Shown here piece after piece: positions 43,496 through 50,041 of a stretch of 64,000 bases of DNA. The notes under the pieces were generated by a model. The model had not been told where the DNA came from and did not search any database. It saw only the letters and a program-made list of their open reading frames with translations. A program made the translations under genes and the position numbers. Each line of letters opens with the position of its first letter. Within the stretch, counting starts at the first letter, position 1. Origin of the DNA: Myxosarcina sp. GI1 (GTDB taxonomy: Bacteria > Cyanobacteriota > Cyanobacteriia > Cyanobacteriales > Xenococcaceae); NCBI RefSeq assembly GCF_000756305.1, contig NZ_JRFE01000014.1, positions 399,005 through 463,004 on the forward strand, read 5' to 3'.

Positions 43496-44014
43496 TTATA
43501 GCTCGCTGGAGCCAGTACCACAAGTAGGTGCGGTAGTGGCAGTACCTGCTGTTACTGAAATAGCACCAGTAGAACCGTTAACTGCATCAGATTCGCAGAT
43601 AATTGTTACAACTGTACCATTACTTTGTTGATTGACTGCGGCAGTATAATCTAAAATGTCATTTTCATAAGTAGCAACAGCAGTAGCTGTTTGAGATGCT
43701 TGTACCGCATCTGGCGTACCATCATCAGCATAATTGTAGTTATCACCTGATACTGTGATTGGTAAATTAGCTAGAGTTTGGAATGTACCAGTCTCTAGAC
43801 GTTCAGCCTGTTGAGTGCGGTTGATCGCGCCAAGGTTATTTTTTGCTTCAGCTTGTCTACCTTTAGCAACTTGTCCCAAGAGGTTAGGTAGAGCGACGGC
43901 AGCTAGTACACCGATGATGATTACAACGACTAATAGTTCGATTAAAGTAAAACCTTTGTTAGCTTTTTTGTTACGTAGATTTTGTAAAAGTTTTGCAGTA
44001 AAAACGCTATTCAT
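43496..44014 (-). CDS. pilA: type IV pilin PilA
   Basis: A 172-residue prepilin, probably a major pilin. The leader is short and basic and ends KANKG; the mature part starts FTLIELLVVVIIIGVLAAVALPNLLGQVAKGRQAEAKNNLG. The head contains a cysteine pair (IICESD, PTCGTG). A strong Shine-Dalgarno (AAGGA) precedes the ATG, and the leader region on the minus strand is a long A/C-rich sequence without secondary structure (44030-44100), which fits high expression. It is followed by a strong terminator, then a second pilin and a TPR-like protein. Confidence 0.94.
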   Translation of the reverse strand: MNSVFTAKLLQNLRNKKANKGFTLIELLVVVIIIGVLAAVALPNLLGQVAKGRQAEAKNNLGAINRTQQAERLETGTFQTLANLPITVSGDNYNYADDGTPDAVQASQTATAVATYENDILDYTAAVNQQSNGTVVTIICESDAVNGSTGAISVTAGTATTAPTCGTGSSEL

Positions 44015-44160
44015 GATATCCTTCCTAAAAATAAAAATAGTGTGAATTTTTTGTGTTTGTGTTTGTTAGTTTGTTTGGGGTTTCTTTGTTTCCCTAGTTA
44101 GAAATTACCCATTTTTTCAAAATACATATCACTACAAAAAAAAATTTCTGCCGCGTTGAG
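44015..44160. promoter_or_regulatory. pilA leader and promoter region
   Basis: On the minus strand the 80-100 bases before the pilA ATG are rich in A and C (CAAACACAAACACAAA-like) and end in AGGAAGGATATC before the start. Such unstructured leaders favour strong translation. A promoter must lie around 44100-44160 but I cannot place its boxes. Confidence 0.45.
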
Positions 44161-44197
44161 TTGGTGCATGGTTGCAAAGATGCCCATTAAATCTTTG

Positions 44198-44630
44198 CCC
44201 CCCCTAAATCCCCCGATTTCGGGGGACTTTGAGTTAATCGGTTAGATTGGTAAGCAAACTAAAGACTCAAGTGAACTTCCCCCTAGATTTGACGAGCGAA
44301 CTCGGCGAGGTTTCCTCGCCTTAAGCACGCGCGAGTTAGGGGGCAAGGGGGGCGAAACCCATGAAGTGCGAAGGGATACAGCCCCCTAAATCCCCCAAGT
44401 TTGGGGGACTTTTGGTTAGTCGCTTAGATTGGTAAGCAAACAGAAGACTTTAAAGAACTTCCCCCTAGATTTTGGGGGCAAGGGGGGCAAAATCCATAAG
44501 ATGCGAAGGAATACAGCCCCCTAAATCCCCCAAGTTTGGGGGACTTTTGGTTAATCGCTTAGATTGGAAAGTAAACTGAAGACTTCAGAGGACTTCCCCC
44601 CAGAATTGGGGGGCAAGGGGGTAAAACAAA
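44198..44630. repeat. three tandem 135-bp C/G-rich palindromic repeats
   Basis: Three direct copies start with CCCCCTAAATCCCCC (44199, 44382, 44517) and end with CCCCCTAGA..GGGGGCAAGGGGG. Inside each is a CCCCCAAGTTTGGGGG-type palindrome, then a conserved GGTTA(A/G)TCG(C/G)TTAGATTGG stretch. Copies 2 and 3 are 135 bp apart; copies 1 and 2 are 182 bp apart because copy 1 holds an extra 47-bp hairpin insert (44291-44338). A further end piece follows the DUF559 gene (45026-45052). These C-run repeats are common in cyanobacteria and lie next to DUF559 genes here. Confidence 0.85.
44291..44338. repeat. palindrome inserted inside repeat copy 1
   Basis: The insert has a perfect stem GGCGAGG/CCTCGCC with loop TTT (44304-44320) enclosed by outer arms AACTCG (44299-44304) and CGAGTT (44332-44337). 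It splits the CCCCCTAGATTT | GGGGGC junction that is continuous in the other two copies. It is thus a mobile palindrome that jumped into another repeat. Confidence 0.75.
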
Positions 44631-45002
44631 GTGAAACATAACCAAAGAATTCGCGGTACAAGTACAGAAATAGAACAAACCGCCAAAAAATTAAGAAACA
44701 ACCTAACACCAGCAGAAGCTCGTTTGTGGGCAGTATTAAAAAATAAACAGCTTGAAGGGTTGCGTTTTCGCCGTCAGCATCCCGTAGGAGATTTTATTTT
44801 AGATTTTTATTGTCCTGCTTGTAAATTGGTCGTAGAAGTTGATGGAGAAATACACGATCGCCAGAAAGAATATGACGCTGCTAGGACTGCTAAGTTAGCA
44901 GAATATGGCTATAAAGTATTGAGATTTAGCAATCAACGAGTAATAAACGATCTACCGCAAGTTTTGGCAGAAATAAGACGTGTTGCTCTTTCAATTTCTT
45001 AG
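44631..45002 (+). CDS. DUF559 endonuclease-like protein
   Basis: A 123-residue DUF559 protein of the restriction-endonuclease-like fold, related to the Vsr group. The core is LTPAEARLWAVLKNKQL, then FRRQHPVGDFILDFYCPACKLVVEVDGEIHD with the D..E.D acidic cluster, then YDAARTAKLAEYGYKVLRFSN. Its ATG lies about 6 bp after the last tandem repeat, and it is flanked on its other side by a piece of the same C-run repeat. Nuclease activity is predicted, not shown. It may be a passenger or a mobilising enzyme for the repeats. Confidence 0.9.
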   Translation: MKHNQRIRGTSTEIEQTAKKLRNNLTPAEARLWAVLKNKQLEGLRFRRQHPVGDFILDFYCPACKLVVEVDGEIHDRQKEYDAARTAKLAEYGYKVLRFSNQRVINDLPQVLAEIRRVALSIS

Positions 45003-45025
45003 CAGACAATTGAATAGTTGATATA

Positions 45026-45052
45026 GCCCCCCTAACCCCCAATTCTGGGGGA
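45026..45052. repeat. C-run repeat fragment after DUF559
   Basis: GCCCCCCTAACCCCC-type sequence with AATTCTGGGGG completes an inverted CCCCC/GGGGG pair. It is an end piece of the tandem repeats at 44198-44630, so the DUF559 gene sits between copies. Confidence 0.6.
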
Positions 45053-45062
45053 AATAAATTAA

Positions 45063-45109
45063 GCGATCGCGCTATTGTTACTGCAACAGATTTAAAGTAA
45101 CGCGATTAC
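45063..45109. repeat. HIP1-bounded 47-bp repeat, copy R1
   Basis: Starts with GCGATCGC and contains GTTACT (45077-45082) and AGTAAC (45096-45101) as an inner inverted pair around GCAACAGATTTAA. It ends in a degenerate HIP1 (GCGATTAC). Related copies of identical length occur at 45936, 47056 and 47799. Confidence 0.8.
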
Positions 45110-45274
45110 GCTCGACGTAGCCTTCGGATCGCATAAATATTGATGAGTTACGATAGATTGCTACATCCCCTTTACAGCAACAGAGATCACTACAAACAAC
45201 TCTCAGATTAATTAATAGTAGCGCGATCGCGCCTCGTTAGACTGAGGTTAAAATGGAGGAAAATCATCAAAGCA

Positions 45275-45517
45275 ATGAATACCGAACAAGATTTACTAGA
45301 AAAATGGCGCGAACTACCTTTAGATAAACAGCAAGAGGTTTTACAATTTGTTGAATCTCTCAACGAACAGAAGCAATCCAAACAAACCGAATTAGGACAA
45401 CGCTTACGCCAGATTAGAAACAAGATAATAGCCTCTGGTGTACCTTTACTAAATCGAGAGGAAATAGAAAAAGAACTTGTCAGCCGTCGAGGTAGCTTAC
45501 AAAACATCGATAAATGA
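45275..45517 (+). CDS. antitoxin of a PIN-type module
   Basis: An 80-residue acidic antitoxin. It opens NTEQDLLEKWRELPLDKQQEVLQFVESL, the pattern of DUF2281/VapB-like antitoxins, and ends GVPLLNREEIEKELVSRRG, a likely toxin-binding helix. The stop overlaps the PIN gene start (TGACTATAA region) by 4 bp, so the two genes are coupled. Since the downstream toxin carries a stop codon (45727), this antitoxin is now without an active partner in place. Confidence 0.85.
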   Translation: MNTEQDLLEKWRELPLDKQQEVLQFVESLNEQKQSKQTELGQRLRQIRNKIIASGVPLLNREEIEKELVSRRGSLQNIDK

Positions 45518-45918
45518 CTATAACTTTTATAGATTCAGGGGTGCTAATTACCGCATCACGAGGAGTAGAAAATTTATCAGAGCGAGCCATAACAATTTTG
45601 GCTTCTGTCAATAGAGAGTTTGCTTCAAGTGAATTTATCAAGCTGGAGGTACTTCCCAAAGCTATTTATTATCGTCAAACTGATGAAGCCGAATTTTACC
45701 AAGCATTTTTTAATGCCGTTATTCATTAGGCTAATAATACAGACCAAATTATACAAGATGGATATAACATTGCCAGTAAATATGGTTTGGCTGCGATAGA
45801 TGCTCTACATATAGCTGCTGCTATATCAGTTGGTGCAGAAGAGTTTATTACTACGGAAAAACCTACCAAACCAATGTATAGAGTAACTGAGATTGAAGTA
45901 GTATCTCTTTTTGATTAA
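45514..45918 (+). pseudogene. PIN domain toxin with amber stop
   Basis: The full reading frame covers 134 residues: TFIDSGVLITASRG at the start, then a TAG at codon 72 (45727-45729), then IIQDGYNIASKYGLAAIDALHIAAAISVGAEEF and an end at the TAA 45916-45918 in the same frame. PIN signatures (FIDSGVL; AIDALHIAA) lie on both sides of the stop. No frameshift is needed, so a single nucleotide change inactivates the toxin. The product made is only 71 residues. Confidence 0.9.
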
Positions 45919-45935
45919 CAGAATTAACGTATCGG

Positions 45936-45982
45936 GAGATCGCGCTATTGTTACTGCAACAGATTTAGAGTAAGGCGATCGC
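45936..45982. repeat. HIP1-bounded 47-bp repeat, copy R2
   Basis: Starts GAGATCGC, carries GTTACT..AGTAA and ends with GCGATCGC. It differs from R1 at only a few positions inside the core. It lies 17 bp after the broken PIN toxin. Confidence 0.8.
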
Positions 45983-46100
45983 TCTGTATAATATGAAATA
46001 CTTAAATGTTTGCTACAAAAGGATAACTTGTGGGACTGGGTATTAATGATTGGTGACTGGGCAGAAAAAAGTTCCTAATCGCTAATCCCCGATTCCTAAA

Positions 46101-46123
46101 CAGATTTAGAGTAGCGCGATCGC
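46101..46123. repeat. truncated HIP1 repeat, copy R3
   Basis: CAGATTTAGAGTAGCGCGATCGC is the right half of the 47-bp repeat; the left half is missing. The following 60 bp (ATCAATATTGG.. to CTACAGCAACAG) resemble the bases after R1 (AATATTGATGAG.. to TTACAGCAACAG), so the repeated unit is longer here. Confidence 0.65.
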
Positions 46124-46229
46124 ATCAATATTGGTGGTTAAGACGGATTGCCACATTCACTCTACAGCAACAGCGATCGCCGTCTAACCCATACTACCAT
46201 ATTGCTTTCTTTCATAGTTGCATTACTTA

Positions 46230-46538
46230 CTACTTGCCAACCAAAGGTTTGAAATCAATTGTCATTCCCACTGCTTGAAGCACAGAAGTTAGTGTTTCTA
46301 AAGTCGGATTTCCTTCTTCACCTAGCATCCGATATAAATGCTGACGCGAAATCTTAGCCTCATTTGCCACTGTTTGCATTGCTCCTTTGGCATCTACTAC
46401 ATTTTTTAAAGCCAATAAGAAAGCCGATTTATGCCCATCGGCTAGAGTTTCATCAAATGCTACTTTTAAATACTGTGCTGCATATTCAGGATCGGCTAAT
46501 CGCTGAAGTAAATCAGATTGATAATCTTTAGTTGGCAT
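46230..46538 (-). CDS. higA: HigA-type addiction-module antitoxin
   Basis: A 102-residue antitoxin. It opens PTKDYQSDLLQRLADPEYAAQYLKVAFDE and contains the HTH (AMQTVANEAKISRQHLYRMLGEEGNPTLETL), the layout of the putative addiction-module antidote family that partners HigB-like toxins. The ATG at 46538 lies two bases after the toxin stop codon, so it follows the toxin as in HigBA. Its partner toxin gene has lost its 5' end (see 46541-46880), so this antitoxin may be orphaned. Confidence 0.88.
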   Translation of the reverse strand: MPTKDYQSDLLQRLADPEYAAQYLKVAFDETLADGHKSAFLLALKNVVDAKGAMQTVANEAKISRQHLYRMLGEEGNPTLETLTSVLQAVGMTIDFKPLVGK

Positions 46539-46540
46539 AA

Positions 46541-46880
46541 TCAAATTTCTCCTTGTTCTTGCTGATACGCTTTCCAGAGGCGACGTGCTGTTTTAATATC
46601 TTTCTTTTGTGTTTTCTTAGAGCCACCGACGAGTAGAAGCACTATCTGATTCTTAAAAAATCCAAAATAGACCCGATAACCTGCCCCAAACTGAAACCGA
46701 AGCTCAAAAATTCCTCCTTCCAGACTTTTTTTGTCTCCGAAATTTCCCAGACGTACTCGATCTAGTCTGACATCAATCCGAGCCTGTAGAGTCGAATCGA
46801 GTTTATCGAACCATTCATCGAAAGGACAAGCTCCATCTGCTGTGACATACTTTCTAAATATACCGATGATGCGATCGCAA
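46541..46880 (-). pseudogene. HigB-like (RelE/ParE) toxin, 5' truncated
   Basis: The minus strand reads YVTADGACPFDEWFDKLDS, then RLGNFGDKKSLEGGIFELRFQFGAGYRVYFGF and TQKKDIKTARRLWKAYQQEQ, stopping at 46541. This is nearly a full HigB-like/phage Gp49-like toxin (RNase). The frame opens upstream after a TAG near 46897 but has no ATG, GTG or TTG before the domain. Its left border is a HIP1 site (46871-46878). The sequence beyond it is a copy of the antitoxin at 47838-48014. Hence the toxin lost its start by recombination at HIP1. Confidence 0.8.
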
Positions 46881-47047
46881 TTTGTCCAAAACTAAAGAGC
46901 AGTTTCTTCTTGAATTTCGCGAATAATATTTGACACTTCCTCTTCCGACTCAATATGCCTTGCCAGAACTTGGGCAGTTGAATCTATTAAATGTTCGGAG
47001 AATAATTTTGATAAATCTTGTCGCAAACCTTTCCCGATGTAAAATTT
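46871..47047 (-). pseudogene. copied 3' fragment of RHH antitoxin gene
   Basis: These 177 bp match 47838-48014 (also 177 bp), beginning at a HIP1 site and ending after CCGATGTAAAATTT. They encode the C-terminal part of the antitoxin at 47859-48173 (LRQDLSKLFS.. to EEVSNIIREIQEETAL). There is no start codon. The copy cuts into the HigB-like toxin gene. Confidence 0.85.
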
Positions 47048-47055
47048 CTGTGAGT

Positions 47056-47102
47056 GTAATCGCGCCATTGTTACCTCAACAGATCTAGAGTGACGCGATC
47101 GC
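47056..47102. repeat. HIP1-bounded 47-bp repeat, copy R4
   Basis: Starts GTAATCGC, carries GTTACC..AGTGAC and ends with GCGATCGC. Same length as R1, R2 and R5, with more substitutions. It lies between the copied antitoxin fragment and the yefM gene. Confidence 0.75.
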
Positions 47103-47194
47103 TCTATATAATTATGGTTACTGCTCTATATTTATACCTTTATCTGGTTAAATTTTTTATGTTACATTAAATCTGTACAGGTTTATGTCAGGAT

Positions 47195-47497
47195 ATGATA
47201 CCAACAACAGATTCAATTGCCTATACCAATGCCAGGAATGGACTAGCATCTTTATTAGATCGAGTCAGCAAAAATTCAGAAATTGTTATCATTAATCGTC
47301 GAAATAAGCCAGATGTAGCTTTGATTAGCAAAGAAGAGTTGGATAGTTTACTAGAGACAGTTTATCTATTACGCTCTCCTGCTAATGCCAAAGACCTTTT
47401 TAAAGCCATAGATGAATCTAGGCAAATGGATGATTCGATAGTCGAACCTCAGTCTGTAGAAGACTTATGCGAGGATTTGGATATTGTCCGAAGCTAA
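47195..47497 (+). CDS. yefM: Phd/YefM family antitoxin
   Basis: A 100-residue antitoxin of the Phd/YefM family. The DNA-binding N-terminus reads TDSIAYTNARNGLASLLDRVSKNSEIVIINRRNKPDVALISKEELDSLLETVYLLRSPANAKDLF, matching YefM closely. The C-terminal tail is acidic and toxin-binding. The toxin yoeB overlaps its end by 14 bp. This is the one classic and apparently intact TA pair of the right part of the island. Confidence 0.94.
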   Translation: MIPTTDSIAYTNARNGLASLLDRVSKNSEIVIINRRNKPDVALISKEELDSLLETVYLLRSPANAKDLFKAIDESRQMDDSIVEPQSVEDLCEDLDIVRS

Positions 47498-47759
47498 AGC
47501 ATGGTGTCCTATTTTTACGCCTACTTTTCGAGAACATCTGCTTTGGTGGGCAAAGAAAGACAAAAGCAAGATCGACAAAATTTTAGATTTGGTAGAGGTG
47601 ACTTGCGAGCAACCATTTAAAGGAATTGGTAAGCCAGAACCTTTAAAATACATAGATTCTAATATTTGGTCGCGACGTATAAACCTCGAACATCGTTTAG
47701 TCTATCGCATCAAAGATAATCGTATTTACTTTTTACAATGCCGCTACCATTACGATTAA
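47484..47759 (+). CDS. yoeB: YoeB-type toxin
   Basis: A 91-residue ribosome-dependent mRNA interferase of the YoeB/Txe family. Motifs are REHLLWWAKKDKSKIDKILDLVE, PFKGIGKPEPLKYIDSNIWSRRIN with catalytic Arg, EHRLVYRIKDN and the terminal CRYHY with the catalytic His and Tyr. The start is a TTG within the antitoxin end; no ATG is nearby, but the conserved domain begins about 10 codons later, so the start is plausible. It appears intact. Confidence 0.93.
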   Translation: MSEAKAWCPIFTPTFREHLLWWAKKDKSKIDKILDLVEVTCEQPFKGIGKPEPLKYIDSNIWSRRINLEHRLVYRIKDNRIYFLQCRYHYD

Positions 47760-47798
47760 GCTCTAGAAATAGTCTATTATCACTAACAAATATATCAG

Positions 47799-47845
47799 GC
47801 GATCGCGTCTTTGTTACCATAATAGATTTAGCGCAACGCGATCGC
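47799..47845. repeat. HIP1-bounded 47-bp repeat, copy R5
   Basis: Begins and ends with perfect GCGATCGC and has TTGTTACC..GCAACGC inside. It is the most diverged copy in its core but has the same length and both outer octamers. Its right octamer (47838-47845) is the left border of the 177-bp block copied to 46871-47047. Confidence 0.75.
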
Positions 47846-47858
47846 AATTTATCTAAAA

Positions 47859-48173
47859 CTAAAGAGCAGTCTCTTCTTGAATTTCACGAATAATATTTGA
47901 CACTTCTTCTTCCGATTGAATATGCCTTGCCAAAACTTGGGCAGTTGAATCTAATAAGCGATCGGAAAATAATTTTGATAAATCTTGTCGCAAACCTTTC
48001 CCGATGTAAAATTTAAGCAAAGCTTCTAATGACATATCCCGACAATTCGCTACTTTTTGAACAGACTTTAGTGTATCTGTGGGAATTGAAATAGATACTG
48101 TTTCTGTCGATCGAGACTTTAATTTTAAACTAAGTTTTTCTTTAGGCATTTTCATATAATTTTCTTTCAGCAC
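47859..48173 (-). CDS. RHH antitoxin of a BrnTA-type pair
   Basis: A 104-residue antitoxin. A basic opening (KEKLSLKLKSRSTETVSISIPTDTLKSVQKVANCRDMSLEALLKFYIGKGLRQDLSKLF) forms a ribbon-helix-helix-type DNA-binding part; the tail (HIQSEEEVSNIIREIQEETAL) is acidic. The start overlaps the BrnT end by 32 bp if the first ATG is used; a later ATG at residue 7 (48155) is also possible. Its 3' part has been copied to 46871-47047. Confidence 0.82.
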   Translation of the reverse strand: MLKENYMKMPKEKLSLKLKSRSTETVSISIPTDTLKSVQKVANCRDMSLEALLKFYIGKGLRQDLSKLFSDRLLDSTAQVLARHIQSEEEVSNIIREIQEETAL

Positions 48174-48408
48174 GAGTAGCAGGACGATCAGAAATAATAC
48201 GGTTTCGTCGATCGCGTTCTACAAAGACAACCAACAATAAACGATAATAAGAAGAATATCTAATGATAAATTCTCGTTTTTCCTTATTAAAGGAAGCATC
48301 ACCAGTTTGATAGAAAGGAGCGAAAAAGACTTCTGAGGCTTTTTCAAACGCCACATCGTGTTTTTCTCGATTACTTTGCGCTTTGTTAGCGTCCCATTCA
48401 AACTCAAT
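48142..48408 (-). CDS. brnT: BrnT-type toxin with non-canonical start
   Basis: The conserved BrnT beginning, EFEWDANKAQSNREKHDVAFEKASEVF, is in one open frame with FYQTGDASFNKEKREF, LLLVVFVERDRRNRIISDRPATRAERKLYE and the stop at 48142. But upstream of the conserved start there is no ATG, GTG or TTG: the codon at the expected initiator position is ATT (48406-48408), and the frame is closed by TAA further out. The first GTG (48354) would drop the first conserved strand. So the gene either uses ATT, a rare initiator, or has lost its start. All other parts look intact. Confidence 0.8.
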   Translation of the reverse strand: MEFEWDANKAQSNREKHDVAFEKASEVFFAPFYQTGDASFNKEKREFIIRYSSYYRLLLVVFVERDRRNRIISDRPATRAERKLYENA

Positions 48409-48539
48409 GCCCTGTAGATGATAGACAACATCTATATTTAGAGTTTAGCCGTTCGCTAAATCTGATGGGCAAAAAAGCTATTTATCAAATTCTACTAGGC
48501 TCTGATGAATATTTGCCCACCTTACAGCCTACATCCCAA

Positions 48540-49994
48540 TCAAGAAACCATCACGCTATTGCGAGCGGGTAAGGTTATCTCCAATTCCTGCATCTCCTCG
48601 GCAGAATGCCAGGTCATACGTCCCTTGCCGTAAATAACTGAATCTGGTTGAGAAGCCAATTCGCTAACAGGAAAGCGAACGGTAGCGGAATTGTCATCGA
48701 TGTTGATTGCTACTATGACTATTTCTGAGTCTAAAATTCGAGCGAAAGCATAAATCGATTCATTGGCATACAGCACCTTGTAAGTACCAGTCCGCAAACA
48801 AGCATACTTGTGGCGTAAGGCAATTAGTTCTTTGTGATACTCTAAAGTTTCCACATCCCACTGTTGCGGTTCGGGAAAAACCCTCCGCGAATCTGGATCT
48901 TTACCGCCAGGCAAACCTACTTCATCTCCATAAAAAATACTAGGCGCACCTGGAAAGGTAAATAGCATTACCGTAGCTAAATGCATACTAGACTTGTCTT
49001 CGCCTACAGCAGTTAAAAGTCTGGAAGTATCGTGACTATCTAAGAGATTAAGTTGAGTTAGCTGGATTTCCCAATCGTGTCTTTGTAACAAATGTTCGAT
49101 TTTAGAGGCATATTCTGCTGCCGATAATGGGGGATAGGGAGTAAGATTTTCTTGTGCGTATTCGCGCACGTAGCGATCGCCTGCGGTAAAGGCAATCGTC
49201 GGTTCGGTAAATCTGTAGTTCATTACGCCATCAAACTGTTTGCCATCCAGCCAAGGAGTAGCATCTTCCCAAATCTCTCCCACAATATAGGCTTCGGGAT
49301 TAATATCTTTGACGCGATCGCGAAATTCCGACCAAAAACCAGGTGTTGTTACTTCATTAGGTACGTCTAATCTCCAGCCATCAATACCTTTTTGTAGCCA
49401 ATATTCGGCTACCTGCATGATATATTCTTTGACTTGTGGATTGTCGTGATTGAACTCTGGTAAAGCACGATTGTCAACCCAACTAGCATAGTTGGCAGGC
49501 TTATCGCCATCATAAGCCGATAGTGGCCATTTATGAATTTTAAACCAGTCCAACCAGGGAGAATGAGGACCGTTTTCTAAAATGTCGTTAAAAAAGAAAA
49601 AGCCCCGACTGGCATGATTGAAAACTCCGTCTAAAACGACTTTAATATTTTTTTGGTGAGCGGCTTCCAGTAATGCCTCAAAAGCCACGTTTCCACCCAA
49701 TAGAGGATCTATCTGATAATAATCATGCGTATGATAGCGATGATTGGAAGCAGACTGAAAAATTGGCGTAAAGTAAATAGCATTAATGCCTAAGTCTACA
49801 AGATAATCTAATTTGTCAATAACTCCCCACAAATTACCACCTTTGTAACCCTGTAAAGTTGGTGTAGCATCCCAGCCTTCTAAAGTAGAAGCAATCCATT
49901 GACCTTTAATAGTAGATTTACCTCTGGCAAAGCGATCGGGAAAAATTTGATAGAAAACAGCGTTTTTAACCCAATCTGGTGTTTTAATACTCAT
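48540..49994 (-). CDS. GH13 alpha-amylase family glycosidase
   Basis: A 484-residue glycoside hydrolase of family 13 (neopullulanase or alpha-glucosidase type). Conserved regions are VVLDGVFNHAS (region I), GWRLDVPNEV with nucleophile D210 (II), YIVGEIWED with acid/base E240 (III) and LLDSHDTSR (IV). The opening WVKNAVFYQIFPDRFARG is typical of maltogenic/neopullulanase-like enzymes that act on short maltodextrins. No signal peptide; cytoplasmic. I use the ATG at 49994; the longer frame to 50048 would overlap the ABC gene. The gene follows a MalK-like ATPase on the same strand, which suggests one maltodextrin-uptake and breakdown unit. Confidence 0.94.
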   Translation of the reverse strand: MSIKTPDWVKNAVFYQIFPDRFARGKSTIKGQWIASTLEGWDATPTLQGYKGGNLWGVIDKLDYLVDLGINAIYFTPIFQSASNHRYHTHDYYQIDPLLGGNVAFEALLEAAHQKNIKVVLDGVFNHASRGFFFFNDILENGPHSPWLDWFKIHKWPLSAYDGDKPANYASWVDNRALPEFNHDNPQVKEYIMQVAEYWLQKGIDGWRLDVPNEVTTPGFWSEFRDRVKDINPEAYIVGEIWEDATPWLDGKQFDGVMNYRFTEPTIAFTAGDRYVREYAQENLTPYPPLSAAEYASKIEHLLQRHDWEIQLTQLNLLDSHDTSRLLTAVGEDKSSMHLATVMLFTFPGAPSIFYGDEVGLPGGKDPDSRRVFPEPQQWDVETLEYHKELIALRHKYACLRTGTYKVLYANESIYAFARILDSEIVIVAINIDDNSATVRFPVSELASQPDSVIYGKGRMTWHSAEEMQELEITLPARNSVMVS

Positions 49995-50041
49995 GGTTAT
50001 TAATGGAAGATCGATACTCGCTCGCGATTTCACTATTAACC

